Notes: a model not told the origin generated them from the letters alone. A DNA stretch of 64,000 nucleotides from Gillisella vitis (GCA_009744235.1 WPHV01000009.1:124001-188000); one strand, 5' to 3'. Counted from the stretch's first letter, positions 27,892 through 36,696 are shown. Translations and numbers: made by a program.

Positions 27892-28578
27892 TTAGTAGGC
27901 GTCTGCGTTATCGATGTTGAAATTGTAAAGCTTGCGGGCAGAGCCATAGCGCTTGAACTCTTCGGGCTTCACATTGGTGATTCCGGCTTTCGTCAGAAGC
28001 TCCGCCAGCTTTTCCAAATGTTTGGGCTTCATCTGTTTTTCGATGCAATCAGCACCAAGGCTTTTCACCGTGCCTCGCACAAACAGCTTGGCCTCATAGA
28101 GTGAATCTCCCAAGGCTTCACCGGCATCGCCCAGCACCACCAAATGGCCGGATTGGCCCATAAAAGCGGACATGTGGCCGATATTGCCCTGCACGACAAT
28201 ATCAATACCCTTCATGGAAATGCCGCAACGCGAGGCAGCATTGCCCTTGATCACCAGCAACCCGCCTTGGCCGGTGGCCCCGGCATATTGGCTGGCATCG
28301 CCTTCAATAATCACGGTGCCAGACATCATGTTTTCAGCCACACCGGGACCGGCGGAGCCATGCACGGTGACGGTGCCACCATCATTCATGCCCGCGCAAT
28401 AATAGCCCACAGACCCCTTCACCTCGACGGTGACAGGACTATCAATTCCAACCGCCACGGCATGGTGGCCGCGTGGATTGATGATTTCAAAAGCGGTGTC
28501 ATTGGCCCCGGATGTCACCGCATGCAAAGCACTGTTCAGCTCGCGCAGCGGGGTTTGGGAAAGATCGAAGACAGGCAT
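27892..28578 (-). CDS. mgsB: N-methylglutamate synthase subunit B (GXGXG beta-helix, GlxC)
   Basis: 228 aa protein equivalent to the C-terminal GXGXG domain of glutamate synthase large subunit. This right-handed beta-helix has a structural role. Repeats are visible: GYYCAGMNDGGTVTVHGSAG, MSGTVIIEGDASQYAGATGQG, then ISMKGIDIVVQGNIGHMSAF. The start at 28578 is preceded by GAGGG. It lies between mgsA and mgsC with 10-bp and 19-bp gaps, so co-translation is likely. Confidence 0.9.
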   Translation of the reverse strand: MPVFDLSQTPLRELNSALHAVTSGANDTAFEIINPRGHHAVAVGIDSPVTVEVKGSVGYYCAGMNDGGTVTVHGSAGPGVAENMMSGTVIIEGDASQYAGATGQGGLLVIKGNAASRCGISMKGIDIVVQGNIGHMSAFMGQSGHLVVLGDAGEALGDSLYEAKLFVRGTVKSLGADCIEKQMKPKHLEKLAELLTKAGITNVKPEEFKRYGSARKLYNFNIDNADAY

Positions 28579-28588
28579 TATAAATCCC

Positions 28589-29494
28589 TCAAGCTGCTTT
28601 TTCGTGGTCCCAGAAGTAAACGGTGGCAGGCTCCGGCTCCCAGATGCGGGCTGTATCGATACCCGGCAGATTGACCAGTGCCCGATATTCAGAACCAAAA
28701 GCCACATATTGGTCCGTCTCGGCCATCACCGCTGGCTTGCAGGCAATGGGATCGCGCACCACGCCAAAGCCGGATTTGGTGCCGACGACGAAGGTGAAAA
28801 AGCCATCGAGGTCACCCAGCGCGCCGGTTAGCGCCTGTCCCAGATCCTTGCCCTTGGCCATTTCGGCCGTGAGGTAAGCGGCGGCCACTTCAGAGTCGTT
28901 CTGAGTCTCAAAAGTGATGCCTTCACGGATCAGCTCGCGGCGCAAATTATTGTGGTTGGAGAGCGAGCCATTGTGCACAAGGCATTGATCGGCCCCCGTG
29001 GAAAACGGATGCGCACCCAACGTTGTCACCGCACTTTCCGTTGCCATACGGGTATGGCCAATGCCATGGCTGCCGCCCATGGCGCGCACATCAAAGCGGG
29101 CGACAACGTCCTTAGGTAGGCCGATTTCCTTGAAAATCTCAACACTTTCACCCGAACCCATGATGCGCACGTTCGGGCGAATTTCGCTCAAAACACCGCG
29201 TATGTCGCCAAGCTTTGCTGCATCAATATCAATCACCGCATGGGTGCTTTTCACCGTCACTTGTGCCGGAATTCCTGCCTTGGTGAGATCAGCATCAAGG
29301 CCAGCAAAATCCACCGACGGTTCCGGTGATTGCACGGTGATTTTCGCCTTACCCTTGCTACCCGCGCCATAAATCGCGATGCCCGCAGAATCCGGGCCGC
29401 GATCGGTCATGGTGATCAGCATATCCGAGAGCATGGCTCCCAGCTGAGGTTCAAGGCTCTTGTCTTTCAGGAACAATCCAACAATGCCGCACAT
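28589..29494 (-). CDS. mgsA: N-methylglutamate synthase subunit A (class II glutamine amidotransferase, GlxB)
   Basis: 301 aa Ntn-type amidotransferase. The N-terminus MCGIVGLF exposes Cys2 as the nucleophile after Met removal. HNGSLSNHNNLRREL and TQNDSEVAAAY are the class II glutamine-binding motifs. In the N-methylglutamate pathway this subunit releases methylamine equivalents from gamma-glutamylmethylamide for transfer by MgsC. TGGAGAGG precedes the ATG at 29494. It is the first gene of the mgsABC-gmaS operon; an 89-bp gap separates it from the XRE-cupin regulator gene. Confidence 0.9.
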   Translation of the reverse strand: MCGIVGLFLKDKSLEPQLGAMLSDMLITMTDRGPDSAGIAIYGAGSKGKAKITVQSPEPSVDFAGLDADLTKAGIPAQVTVKSTHAVIDIDAAKLGDIRGVLSEIRPNVRIMGSGESVEIFKEIGLPKDVVARFDVRAMGGSHGIGHTRMATESAVTTLGAHPFSTGADQCLVHNGSLSNHNNLRRELIREGITFETQNDSEVAAAYLTAEMAKGKDLGQALTGALGDLDGFFTFVVGTKSGFGVVRDPIACKPAVMAETDQYVAFGSEYRALVNLPGIDTARIWEPEPATVYFWDHEKAA

Positions 29495-29539
29495 GGTCAG
29501 CCTCTCCATTTGTCGTTGGACAATGGCTAACAGGCGCGT

Positions 29540-29552
29540 TTGATAAAATCAA
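29540..29552. promoter_or_regulatory. Palindrome upstream of the mgs operon
   Basis: TTGAT-AAA-ATCAA lies in the AT-rich 89-bp gap before mgsA. The half-sites equal those of FNR, but the spacer is 3 instead of 4, so it is more likely an operator for the adjacent XRE-cupin protein. A second small symmetric motif, CCTT-T-AAGG, follows at about 29571. Confidence 0.35.
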
Positions 29553-29583
29553 TCATAAAGAATAAAATTTTCCTTTAAGGCAA

Positions 29584-30243
29584 TTATTTTTGATGCGGGT
29601 ATGAAATGATGGAGAGGTAACGGGCAGGCAGTGTCACCAGTTCTTCGGGGCCATGCGGGGCGTCGGCATCAAAAAACAGGCTATCGCCCGGCTGCATCCG
29701 GTAGAGGCTCTCACCATGGCGATAGACCACCTCGCCCTCCAGCATGTAGAGAAACTCCATGCCCTCGTGCTGGAAGGTGGGAAATACATCGGATTCGGTG
29801 TTGAGCGTGATCAGATATGGCTCCACCACCACGCCGGAGGTGTTGTTTTCAATATGACCCAGCAAGCTGTAATGGTGGCCCGCGCGCGTGCCGCGCCGCT
29901 CCAGATGCACGCCTTCACCTGCCTTGACAAAGCTTGCGCTGCGCGGCTCCTCATAGCCTTTGAAGAAGGCAGTCATCGGCACGCCGAGCGCCTTGGAGAG
30001 CGATTGCAGCGTCGAGAGTGAGGCGGAAATATTGCCATTTTCAATCTTCGACAACATGCCAACCGACATGCCCGTGGCCGTTGCCAGATCGGCAACCGTG
30101 ATGCCGAGTTTTTTTCGAAAAGTGCGCACTTCATGGCCAATGGCCATTTCCAGATTGTTGGCCCGTGGTTCGCGCACAGCATGGGGGTCTTGCGCCAATA
30201 TTGCCTTGGCCGCCTTCGCTGCCTTTGTCTCACTCTTGGCCAT
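29584..30243 (-). CDS. XRE-cupin transcriptional regulator of the methylamine locus
   Basis: 219 aa. It has an Ala/Lys-rich leader, then a Cro/C1-type helix-turn-helix at about residues 36-92 (VRTFRKKLGITVADLATATG, MSKIENG-like segment) and a C-terminal cupin at about 140-215 (FQHEGMEFLYMLEGEVVYRH, MQPGDSLFFDADAPHGPEEL). In this class the cupin senses a small metabolite and the helix-turn-helix binds operator DNA. It is encoded immediately upstream of and in the same direction as mgsABC-gmaS. It probably controls that operon in response to methylamine or an N-methylglutamate intermediate; this is inferred from location. Confidence 0.85.
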   Translation of the reverse strand: MAKSETKAAKAAKAILAQDPHAVREPRANNLEMAIGHEVRTFRKKLGITVADLATATGMSVGMLSKIENGNISASLSTLQSLSKALGVPMTAFFKGYEEPRSASFVKAGEGVHLERRGTRAGHHYSLLGHIENNTSGVVVEPYLITLNTESDVFPTFQHEGMEFLYMLEGEVVYRHGESLYRMQPGDSLFFDADAPHGPEELVTLPARYLSIISYPHQK

Positions 30244-30281
30244 GCCTGCCCCTTACTCCGTGCCTACAACAGTTCGTGATC

Positions 30282-31235
30282 TTACGATCTAACCGATTTT
30301 GGCTGAATGCCAAACTGCTGTTTGAACGAGCGTGAAAAATGCGAGGCGCTGGAAAAGCCTGTGGCAAAGGTAATTTCCGACAGCGACAGTGGGCTTTGCT
30401 CCAGCAATTTGCGGGCATGGGAAAGCCGCATACGGCGGTAAGTGTCATGAAAACTCGCCTGCATATGATTGGCGAACAACCGATCCAGATGCCGGGGTGT
30501 GATGCCCACCAGCCGCGCAATCGCTTGCCGATTCAGCGGGTTTTCCAGCGTCGCTTCCATTTTTTCCAAAGCCGTCACAAGGGCCGGATGGTGGGTGCCA
30601 AAACGCTCCACCGATGAGCCACGTTGCGGGGCGCTCGCGTCCGTTACGGCGGTGTGCAGATACCAATCGCTGACCCGGCGGGCAAATTCCAGTCCCATCC
30701 GTTCGCCAATCAGGGCGTGCATCATATCCATCGGGGCAACGCCACCGCCGCACGTTAGCCGATCACCATCCAGCACATAACGGGCCTGTCGTGGGGCAAG
30801 GTCGGGAAAGGCTTCCCGAAGGGCAGGGGCGTGTTCCCAGTGAATGGTAAAATCCCGCTCCTGCAACAGACCCGCTTGTGCTAGCACATAAGCCCCGCTG
30901 GAAATGCCGCCAATGCGCACCCCTTGGCGGGAGAGTTTGCGCAAAGTTGCGTGCATGTCACTGGTATGAATCCAGTCTATCGGATTGCCGCCCGCGACCA
31001 CAAATAATGTGTGACAGTTCGCACCTTCCAAGGCCAAATCTCCGCACGGAATATCAAAGCCCGCCGAACAGCGCACAGCCTCGCCCCGCATGGAGAGCGG
31101 CCTGATTTCATAAAGCTGTGTTTGCGCCAGCAGATTGGCGGCGCGCAGCGGCTCGGTGGCCGATGAGAAGGACATCAGCGCAAAATTGGACGTGAGGATG
31201 AAGCCATAAGTCTGGGTGGTGGAGTTTTCGGTCAT
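30282..31235 (-). CDS. glxA: GlxA-family AraC regulator (DJ-1/PfpI sensor domain)
   Basis: 317 aa. Residues about 1-190 form a DJ-1/PfpI-like amidase domain (GFILTSNFALMSFSSATEPL, CHTLFVVAGGNPIDW), and the C-terminus has the AraC helix-turn-helix pair (LNRQAIARLVGITPRHLDRL, LSEITFATGFSSASHFSRSF). This architecture defines the GlxA regulators; family members control methylated-amine and choline/carnitine catabolism. The start at 31235 has AAAAGGAC ahead. It is divergent from mgdA (128-bp gap), making it the likely activator of mgdABCD. Confidence 0.88.
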   Translation of the reverse strand: MTENSTTQTYGFILTSNFALMSFSSATEPLRAANLLAQTQLYEIRPLSMRGEAVRCSAGFDIPCGDLALEGANCHTLFVVAGGNPIDWIHTSDMHATLRKLSRQGVRIGGISSGAYVLAQAGLLQERDFTIHWEHAPALREAFPDLAPRQARYVLDGDRLTCGGGVAPMDMMHALIGERMGLEFARRVSDWYLHTAVTDASAPQRGSSVERFGTHHPALVTALEKMEATLENPLNRQAIARLVGITPRHLDRLFANHMQASFHDTYRRMRLSHARKLLEQSPLSLSEITFATGFSSASHFSRSFKQQFGIQPKSVRS

Positions 31236-31363
31236 GTCCTTTTTATATCGTGAAATGTCTTTTTTGTGCAATTTGAATTGGAGGGAAACATCTAGTCTTC
31301 TCACCAATGTGCGGTGGTCACCAACCATCCCCCGTCCACCAAATCCTGAAACGAGCGGGCATC

Positions 31364-32614
31364 ATGCGCTATTCGGCTTTGTCGATTTTTCTGAACGGTC
31401 TTCGCGGCAATAAAAACTGGGCCGCCCATTGGCGACAGCCAGAGCCAAAGCCGCATTATGATGTGGTGATTGTTGGCGGCGGCGGCCATGGTCTGGCCAC
31501 GGCCTATTACCTCTCCAAAACCTTCGGCATCAAAAACATTGCCGTGGTGGAAAAAGGCTATATCGGCTCTGGCAATGTTGGGCGCAACACCACCATCATC
31601 CGCTCCAATTATCTGCTGCCGGGCAACAATCCGTTCTATGAATTCTCCATGAAACTGTGGGAAGGGCTGGAGCAGGATTTCAATTTCAATGCCATGGTCT
31701 CGCAGCGCGGCGTGGTCAATCTCTACCATTCTGATGCCCAGCGCGATGCCTATACACGGCGCGGCAATGCCATGCGTCTGCATGGGGTGGATGCCGAATT
31801 GTTGGACCGCGACGCCATTAAAGCCATGCTGCCGTTTCTGGATTACGACAATGCTCGCTTCCCCATTCAGGGAGGCTTGATGCAGCGACGTGGCGGCACG
31901 GTGCGGCATGACGCGGTGGCTTGGGGCTACGCCCGGGGTGCGGATAGCCATGGTGTGGACATCATTCAAAACTGCGAGGTCACCGGCATTCGCCGCGAGA
32001 ACGGCAAAGCGGTGGGCGTGGAAACCACCCGTGGCTTTATCGGCTGCGGCAAGCTGGCGCTGGCGGCTGCGGGCAATTCATCCCGCGTGGCTGAGATGGC
32101 GGGGCTGAAATTGCCGATGGAAAGCCATGTGCTGCAAGCCTTTGTCTCGGAGGGACTAAAGCCCTTTATCGATTGCGTTGTCACCTTTGGCGCGGGCCAT
32201 TTCTACGTCTCCCAATCGGATAAAGGCGGCCTGGTGTTTGGCGGCGATATTGATGGCTACAATTCCTATGCCCAGCGCGGCAACTTAGCCACCGTCGAGC
32301 ATGTGGCCGAAGCGGGCAAAGCGATGATTCCGTCATTGTCGCGCATCCGTGTGCTGCGCAGCTGGGGTGGCGTGATGGATATGAGCATGGATGGCTCGCC
32401 AATCATCGACAAGGTGCATCTGGACAATCTCTATCTCAATTCCGGCTGGTGCTATGGCGGCTTCAAAGCCACGCCTGCCTCTGGCTATTGCTTTGCCCAT
32501 CTGATCGCCAAGGGCGAAAGCCATGAAACTGCCCGCGCCTTCCGGCTGGATCGGTTTGCACGCGGCCACATCATCGATGAAAAGGGCCAGGGTGCCCAGC
32601 CGAACCTTCACTAG
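31364..32614 (+). CDS. mgdA: N-methylglutamate dehydrogenase subunit A (sarcosine oxidase beta-like)
   Basis: 416 aa flavoprotein of the DAO family. The FAD dinucleotide motif is VVIVGGGGHGLATAYYLSK (about 34-52), followed by GYIGSGNVGRNTTIIRSNY, where heterotetrameric sarcosine oxidases attach a covalent FMN. With MgdB-D it oxidises N-methylglutamate to glutamate and formaldehyde carried by tetrahydrofolate. The MRYSA start at 31364 matches sarcosine oxidase beta subunits. Its stop codon is the first triplet of an 18-bp perfect palindrome. Confidence 0.88.
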   Translation: MRYSALSIFLNGLRGNKNWAAHWRQPEPKPHYDVVIVGGGGHGLATAYYLSKTFGIKNIAVVEKGYIGSGNVGRNTTIIRSNYLLPGNNPFYEFSMKLWEGLEQDFNFNAMVSQRGVVNLYHSDAQRDAYTRRGNAMRLHGVDAELLDRDAIKAMLPFLDYDNARFPIQGGLMQRRGGTVRHDAVAWGYARGADSHGVDIIQNCEVTGIRRENGKAVGVETTRGFIGCGKLALAAAGNSSRVAEMAGLKLPMESHVLQAFVSEGLKPFIDCVVTFGAGHFYVSQSDKGGLVFGGDIDGYNSYAQRGNLATVEHVAEAGKAMIPSLSRIRVLRSWGGVMDMSMDGSPIIDKVHLDNLYLNSGWCYGGFKATPASGYCFAHLIAKGESHETARAFRLDRFARGHIIDEKGQGAQPNLH

Positions 32615-32650
32615 AATCTGTCAGGTTCAGATTGAACCTGACAGATTCTA
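32612..32650 (+). terminator. 18-bp perfect palindrome at the mgdA stop (attenuator or processing hairpin)
   Basis: The arms 32612-32629 (starting TAGAATCTGTC) and 32633-32650 are exact complements with a 3-nt GAT loop. A T-rich tract (GATTCTTTTGTTG) follows. The TAG stop of mgdA is inside the left arm. It lies within an operon, so partial termination or mRNA protection is more likely than full termination. Confidence 0.7.
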
Positions 32651-32665
32651 GATTCTTTTGTTGTC

Positions 32666-32705
32666 GTTTGTCTTTTCGGGAAAACCGGTGACCACGTTTC
32701 CCTGA
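32666..32705. repeat. Palindromic intergenic repeat between mgdA and mgdB
   Basis: GTTTGTC near 32666 pairs with GACAAAC ending near 32709, and between them GGGAAAA faces GTTTCCC around ACCGGTGACCAC. The outer motif TAGAGTTTGTC-(A/C)-GGGAAA recurs on the other strand right at the fhuF-like stop at 47027, showing a dispersed family. Boundaries are approximate. Confidence 0.5.
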
Positions 32706-32726
32706 CAAACTCTAAGGATTCTGATT

Positions 32727-32999
32727 ATGGCGAGCCTCATTCCCTGCCCCTATTGCGGGCCAAGACCCAAAGAAGAATACACCATCAAGGGTGCAGCCCT
32801 TTCACGTCCAGCGCCCGATGCCGGGCCTGATGTCTGGCATGATTACGTCTACCTGCGCGAGAATCCCCGTGGAGCCTATGAGGAATATTGGCACCACACA
32901 TCCGGTTGCCGCCGCTGGATTGTTGTGTGCCGCAACACAGCCACCCACGAAATTTCCGCAAGCTTCGATGCATCAACACGCAAAGGGGTGAGCGCATGA
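32727..32999 (+). CDS. mgdB: N-methylglutamate dehydrogenase subunit B (sarcosine oxidase delta-like)
   Basis: 90 aa zinc-binding subunit. CPYCGPR (Cys7, Cys10) near the N-terminus plus HHTSGCRRW provide the zinc ligands seen in sarcosine oxidase delta subunits. AGGATTCTGATT precedes the ATG. Its TGA overlaps the mgdC ATG (ATGA), so the two are translationally coupled. It has no known catalytic role and stabilises the complex. Confidence 0.9.
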   Translation: MASLIPCPYCGPRPKEEYTIKGAALSRPAPDAGPDVWHDYVYLRENPRGAYEEYWHHTSGCRRWIVVCRNTATHEISASFDASTRKGVSA

Positions 33000-35900
33000 C
33001 ATCCTATCGTCTGAAAAGCGGCGGTCTGGTGGATCGGAAAACCGCGCTTCCCTTCACCTTTGACGGCAAAGCCATGAGCGGCTTTGCGGGCGATACGCTG
33101 GCGTCTGCGCTGTTGGCCAATGGCCAGCAATTGGTGGGCCGCAGCTTCAAATATCACCGTCCGCGTGGCATTCTCACGGCCGGTGCAGCCGAGCCTAACG
33201 CTTTGATGACGATTGGTCGCGGCGGACGCACAGAACCCAACACCCGTGCCACCATGCAGGAGCTTTATGCCAGGCTGGAAGCCAACAGCCAAAATCGCTG
33301 GCCAAGCCTTGAGCATGACGTCGGTGCGATCAACAGCCTGCTATCGCCGTTTTTGAGTGCTGGTTTTTACTACAAAACCTTCATGTGGCCTGCCAAGTTT
33401 TGGGAAAAGCTCTATGAGCCGGTAATCCGTAAGGCTGCCGGCCTCGGCAAGGCAAGCTATGAAGCCGATCCAGACGCCTATGAGAAATGCTGGGCGCATT
33501 GTGACCTGTTGGTAATTGGCGCAGGCGCAAGCGGTTTGATGGCGGCTCTGGCCGCTGGCCGTGCGGGTGCGCGGGTTATTCTGCTGGATGAGCAGGCGGA
33601 GATGGGCGGCGGGCTGCTGGCCGAGACAGCTTTGATCAATGGTGTTGCTGCCTCGGAATTGGTCGCCACCACACAGGCAGAGCTGGAAGCCCTGCCCAAT
33701 GTGCAAATCCTTGCCCGCACCACAGCGTTTGGCTGGTACGATGGCAATGTCTTCGGTGCCGTTGAGCGGGTGCAAAAGCACCTCGCTCTCCCTGCCGCCA
33801 ACCGCCCGGTGGAACGGCTTTGGCGCATTGCTGCGAAGAAAGCCATTTTGGCCACGGGTGCCGAAGAGCGACCACTGGTGTTTGGCGGCAATGATATTCC
33901 CGGTGTGATGATGGCCGGAGCAATGCGCCGTTACCTGAACCATTATGCTGTCGCGCCGGGCAAAAAGACGGCCATCTTCACCACCAATGATAGCGGTTAC
34001 GCACTGGCGGCAGACCTTGAAGCCGCAGGCGTTCATGTTTCAGCACTGATTGATAGCCGACGTGATGCGACGATTGCTTATCAGGGCAAGGCGCGATTGG
34101 TGCGCGGTGGCTTGGTCAGCAATGTCCATGGCGGTAAAGCCGTTGAGGGGCTTGATCTGTGGCGCGAAGGCCAGTTGGAGCGGCTTGAGGTGGACAGTCT
34201 GGCTATGTCCGGTGGCTTCTCGCCGATCATTCACCTTGCATGCCACCGGGGTGGAAAGCCGCGTTGGTCAGATGAGCATTCGGCCTTTTTGGCTCCAGAG
34301 AGCTTGAACAATCTGGTTTTGGCGGGTTCGGCGTCTGGTGTCTTTGGGATTGCTGCTTGCATGGCGGATGCGCAGGCCAAAATGGCGGCTCTTTTGGATG
34401 TCTTGGGCTTTGGCGCGAAACCCCTCACCCCCCGTCCGCTACGCTCGGGGGACCTCTCCCCACAAGGGGGAGAGGATAACGGATACGTTGCGGCAAATGC
34501 AGCCATTCCATCCGTCGAGGAACACTATCCCCCGATGCCAGCCAAGCCGGTCTGGTCCATTCCCGGCATCAAGACCAAGGCTTTCGTGGATTTTCAAAAC
34601 GATGTACACACTAAGGATCTCGGCCTTGCCGTGCAGGAAGGCTATGGTCATGTGGAGCTTGCCAAGCGCTACACCACCAATGGCATGGCGACGGATCAGG
34701 GCAAGCTGTCCAACGTCAATGCCATCGGGCTGCTGGCCGAGGCCCGGCGCGTATCACCCGCCGATGTTGGTACCACAACATTCCGACCCTTTTATACTCC
34801 GGTGTCGTTCGGGGCGCTGGCAGGCACATCGCATGGCAAGCATTTTCAGCCGGTGCGCAAATCACCCTTGCACGATTGGGCGGCGAAGAACGGCGCTACT
34901 TTTGTGGAAACCGGGCTATGGTATCGCTCCGCATGGTTCCCTCAATCCGGGGAAAACAGCTGGCGCCAAAGCGTGGACCGAGAGGTCAAAAACGTCCGAA
35001 CCAATGCCGGAATTTGCGATGTCTCCATGCTCGGCAAAATCGAGATTTGCGGGCCGGATGCGGCGGAGTTTTTGAACCGTGTTTACTGCAACGCCTTTTT
35101 GAAACTGCCCGTGGGCAAGGCCCGATATGGGCTGATGCTGCGCGAAGATGGCTTTATCTATGACGACGGCACCACCAGCCGCATGGACGAAAACCGCTAC
35201 TTCATGACCACCACCACAGCCTATGCGGCGGGCGTGATGAACCATCTGGAATTTTGTGCGCAGGTGCATTGGCCGGAGCTGGATGTGCGGCTTGCGTCTG
35301 TGACCGATCAATGGGCGCAAATGGCGGTGGCTGGGCCAAAATCCCGCGCCATTTTGCAAAGGCTGGTTGATGAAGACATTTCCAATGAAGCTTTCCCCTA
35401 TCTCGCCGCCAAGGATGTGTCCCTCTTGGGTGGTCGGTTGAAGGGGCGCCTCTTCCGCATCTCATTTTCCGGTGAACTGGCATTCGAATTGGCGGTGCCT
35501 GCCGATTTTGGTGAAAGCGTCGCGGATGCGGTGATGGAGGCGGGCAAAGACCATGGAATTCAGCCTTACGGCATTGAGGCGCTATCGGTGCTGCGTATAG
35601 AAAAGGGCCACGTCACTCACAATGAAATCAATGGCACTGTAGTGCCAGCCGATCTCGGCTTTGGCAAAATGGTTAGCGCCACCAAGCCCGACTTTATAGG
35701 CAAGCATATGCTGAACCGCGAAGGCCTGACGGCCTCGGATCGCCCACAACTGGTCGGCGTTGTGCCACTGGATGCTAAAACAAGCTTCAAAACGGGCGCG
35801 CATATTCTGAACAAGGATGCCGATCCAACACTCGAGAACGATCAGGGCTATGTCACGTCATCCTGCTTTTCGCCGCACATCGGCTCCACCATTGGCCTTG

Positions 35901-36034
35901 CGTTGGTGAAGGGTGGTGCCGCGCGCCATGGTGAGGAGGTGCTGGTGTGGAATGGTCTTCGCAACGAATTTACGCCTGCCAAGCTGGTCAGCCCGGTTTT
36001 TGTTGATCCGAACAATGAGAAGCTCCATGCCTGA
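32996..36034 (+). CDS. mgdC: N-methylglutamate dehydrogenase subunit C (sarcosine oxidase alpha-like)
   Basis: 1012 aa. The N-terminal part has a 2Fe-2S-ferredoxin-like fold (FAGDTLASALLANGQQLVGR, SFKYHRPRG), then an NAD-binding pyridine nucleotide-disulfide oxidoreductase domain (DLLVIGAGASGLMAALAAGR, about 167-186). The C-terminal half (from about 600) is an aminomethyltransferase (GcvT-like) domain that transfers the one-carbon unit to tetrahydrofolate (EICGPDAAEFLNRVYCNAF; YGIEALSVLRIEKGHVTHNE). At about residues 476-494 the linker between the halves is encoded by a palindromic repeat inserted in frame (PLTPRPLRSGDLSPQGGE). The start at 32996 overlaps mgdB. Confidence 0.92.
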   Translation: MTSYRLKSGGLVDRKTALPFTFDGKAMSGFAGDTLASALLANGQQLVGRSFKYHRPRGILTAGAAEPNALMTIGRGGRTEPNTRATMQELYARLEANSQNRWPSLEHDVGAINSLLSPFLSAGFYYKTFMWPAKFWEKLYEPVIRKAAGLGKASYEADPDAYEKCWAHCDLLVIGAGASGLMAALAAGRAGARVILLDEQAEMGGGLLAETALINGVAASELVATTQAELEALPNVQILARTTAFGWYDGNVFGAVERVQKHLALPAANRPVERLWRIAAKKAILATGAEERPLVFGGNDIPGVMMAGAMRRYLNHYAVAPGKKTAIFTTNDSGYALAADLEAAGVHVSALIDSRRDATIAYQGKARLVRGGLVSNVHGGKAVEGLDLWREGQLERLEVDSLAMSGGFSPIIHLACHRGGKPRWSDEHSAFLAPESLNNLVLAGSASGVFGIAACMADAQAKMAALLDVLGFGAKPLTPRPLRSGDLSPQGGEDNGYVAANAAIPSVEEHYPPMPAKPVWSIPGIKTKAFVDFQNDVHTKDLGLAVQEGYGHVELAKRYTTNGMATDQGKLSNVNAIGLLAEARRVSPADVGTTTFRPFYTPVSFGALAGTSHGKHFQPVRKSPLHDWAAKNGATFVETGLWYRSAWFPQSGENSWRQSVDREVKNVRTNAGICDVSMLGKIEICGPDAAEFLNRVYCNAFLKLPVGKARYGLMLREDGFIYDDGTTSRMDENRYFMTTTTAYAAGVMNHLEFCAQVHWPELDVRLASVTDQWAQMAVAGPKSRAILQRLVDEDISNEAFPYLAAKDVSLLGGRLKGRLFRISFSGELAFELAVPADFGESVADAVMEAGKDHGIQPYGIEALSVLRIEKGHVTHNEINGTVVPADLGFGKMVSATKPDFIGKHMLNREGLTASDRPQLVGVVPLDAKTSFKTGAHILNKDADPTLENDQGYVTSSCFSPHIGSTIGLALVKGGAARHGEEVLVWNGLRNEFTPAKLVSPVFVDPNNEKLHA
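34421..34475. repeat. REP-like palindromic element inserted in frame in mgdC
   Basis: The segment starts CCCCTCACCCCCCGTCC and ends in the hairpin CCTCTCCCC-ACAA-GGGGGAGAGG (34453-34475). Near-identical elements are familiar as intergenic repeats in Rhizobiales. Here it keeps the reading frame and adds a Pro/Arg/Gly-rich linker between the two halves of MgdC. Confidence 0.75.
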
Positions 36035-36536
36035 AACCGCTCTTCCTGAACTTCCGCTTCTTCGCCGGGCATCGCTTGCAGATAAAGGTATTGCAAAGTT
36101 TGGTGCTTTGACTCTGGAGAGCCTGCATGAGGCAATCGTGCTGCATTTGCTTGGCAAGCCGGGCGATACTGCACCCGCCCCGCCAGTGGGCTTTGATCTC
36201 CGCAGTGCTGGTCCCGGCCAATGGTTTGCAACTGGCTCAGCAGGAGCGGATCAAACTCCAGCCTTTGATGCAAGCGTCTTTGTTGTCGATCAAAGTCATG
36301 GTCGGGTGCTGATCCGCATCAGCGGCGCACCCGTACGCCACGTTTTGGCCAAAGGTACGGCCCTTGATCTTCACCCCGATTACTTCGCAATCGGTGCGGC
36401 GACAACAACCCTGATCGGTCACATCGCCGTCAATCTTTGCCGTACGGATGAGGATCAATTTGAGCTTCTGGTGCTGCGCGGCTTTGCCGAGAGCCTGTGG
36501 GACGATCTTTTAGGGATGGCGCGGGAGTTTCAATAA
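36027..36536 (+). CDS. mgdD: N-methylglutamate dehydrogenase subunit D (sarcosine oxidase gamma-like)
   Basis: 169 aa. It resembles sarcosine oxidase gamma subunits (VFVVDQSHGRVLIRISGAPVR and LCRTDEDQFELLVLRGFAESLWDDL). It starts at ATG 36027, overlapping the mgdC stop by 8 bp. It completes the four-subunit dehydrogenase; the gamma subunit helps hold the folate-binding domain. No further gene follows in this direction before the convergent GH42 gene. Confidence 0.85.
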   Translation: MPETALPELPLLRRASLADKGIAKFGALTLESLHEAIVLHLLGKPGDTAPAPPVGFDLRSAGPGQWFATGSAGADQTPAFDASVFVVDQSHGRVLIRISGAPVRHVLAKGTALDLHPDYFAIGAATTTLIGHIAVNLCRTDEDQFELLVLRGFAESLWDDLLGMAREFQ

Positions 36537-36696
36537 TAGGAACGTAAATTACTGAAACCGTTGCCGCTGTCTGCTCCATTCTGCTCAGCCCTCTTCCGAG
36601 GTGTCAACGTGCCAAACAAGCCCAAGCATGGCACTATGCGCCTCCTTGCGAAGGAGACGCATTGTCACGACAATATCAGCAATCAAGCTCTGACAA

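Noticed and set aside
29540..29552. FNR box before mgsA
   Set aside because: The spacer between TTGAT and ATCAA is 3 bp instead of 4, so it does not fit the FNR/FixK consensus. It is kept only as a generic palindrome.
36638..36660. Terminator between mgdD and the GH42 gene
   Set aside because: A stem GCGCCTCCTT/AAGGAGACGC exists but has one mismatch and no U-tract in either direction, so the call was not strong enough.
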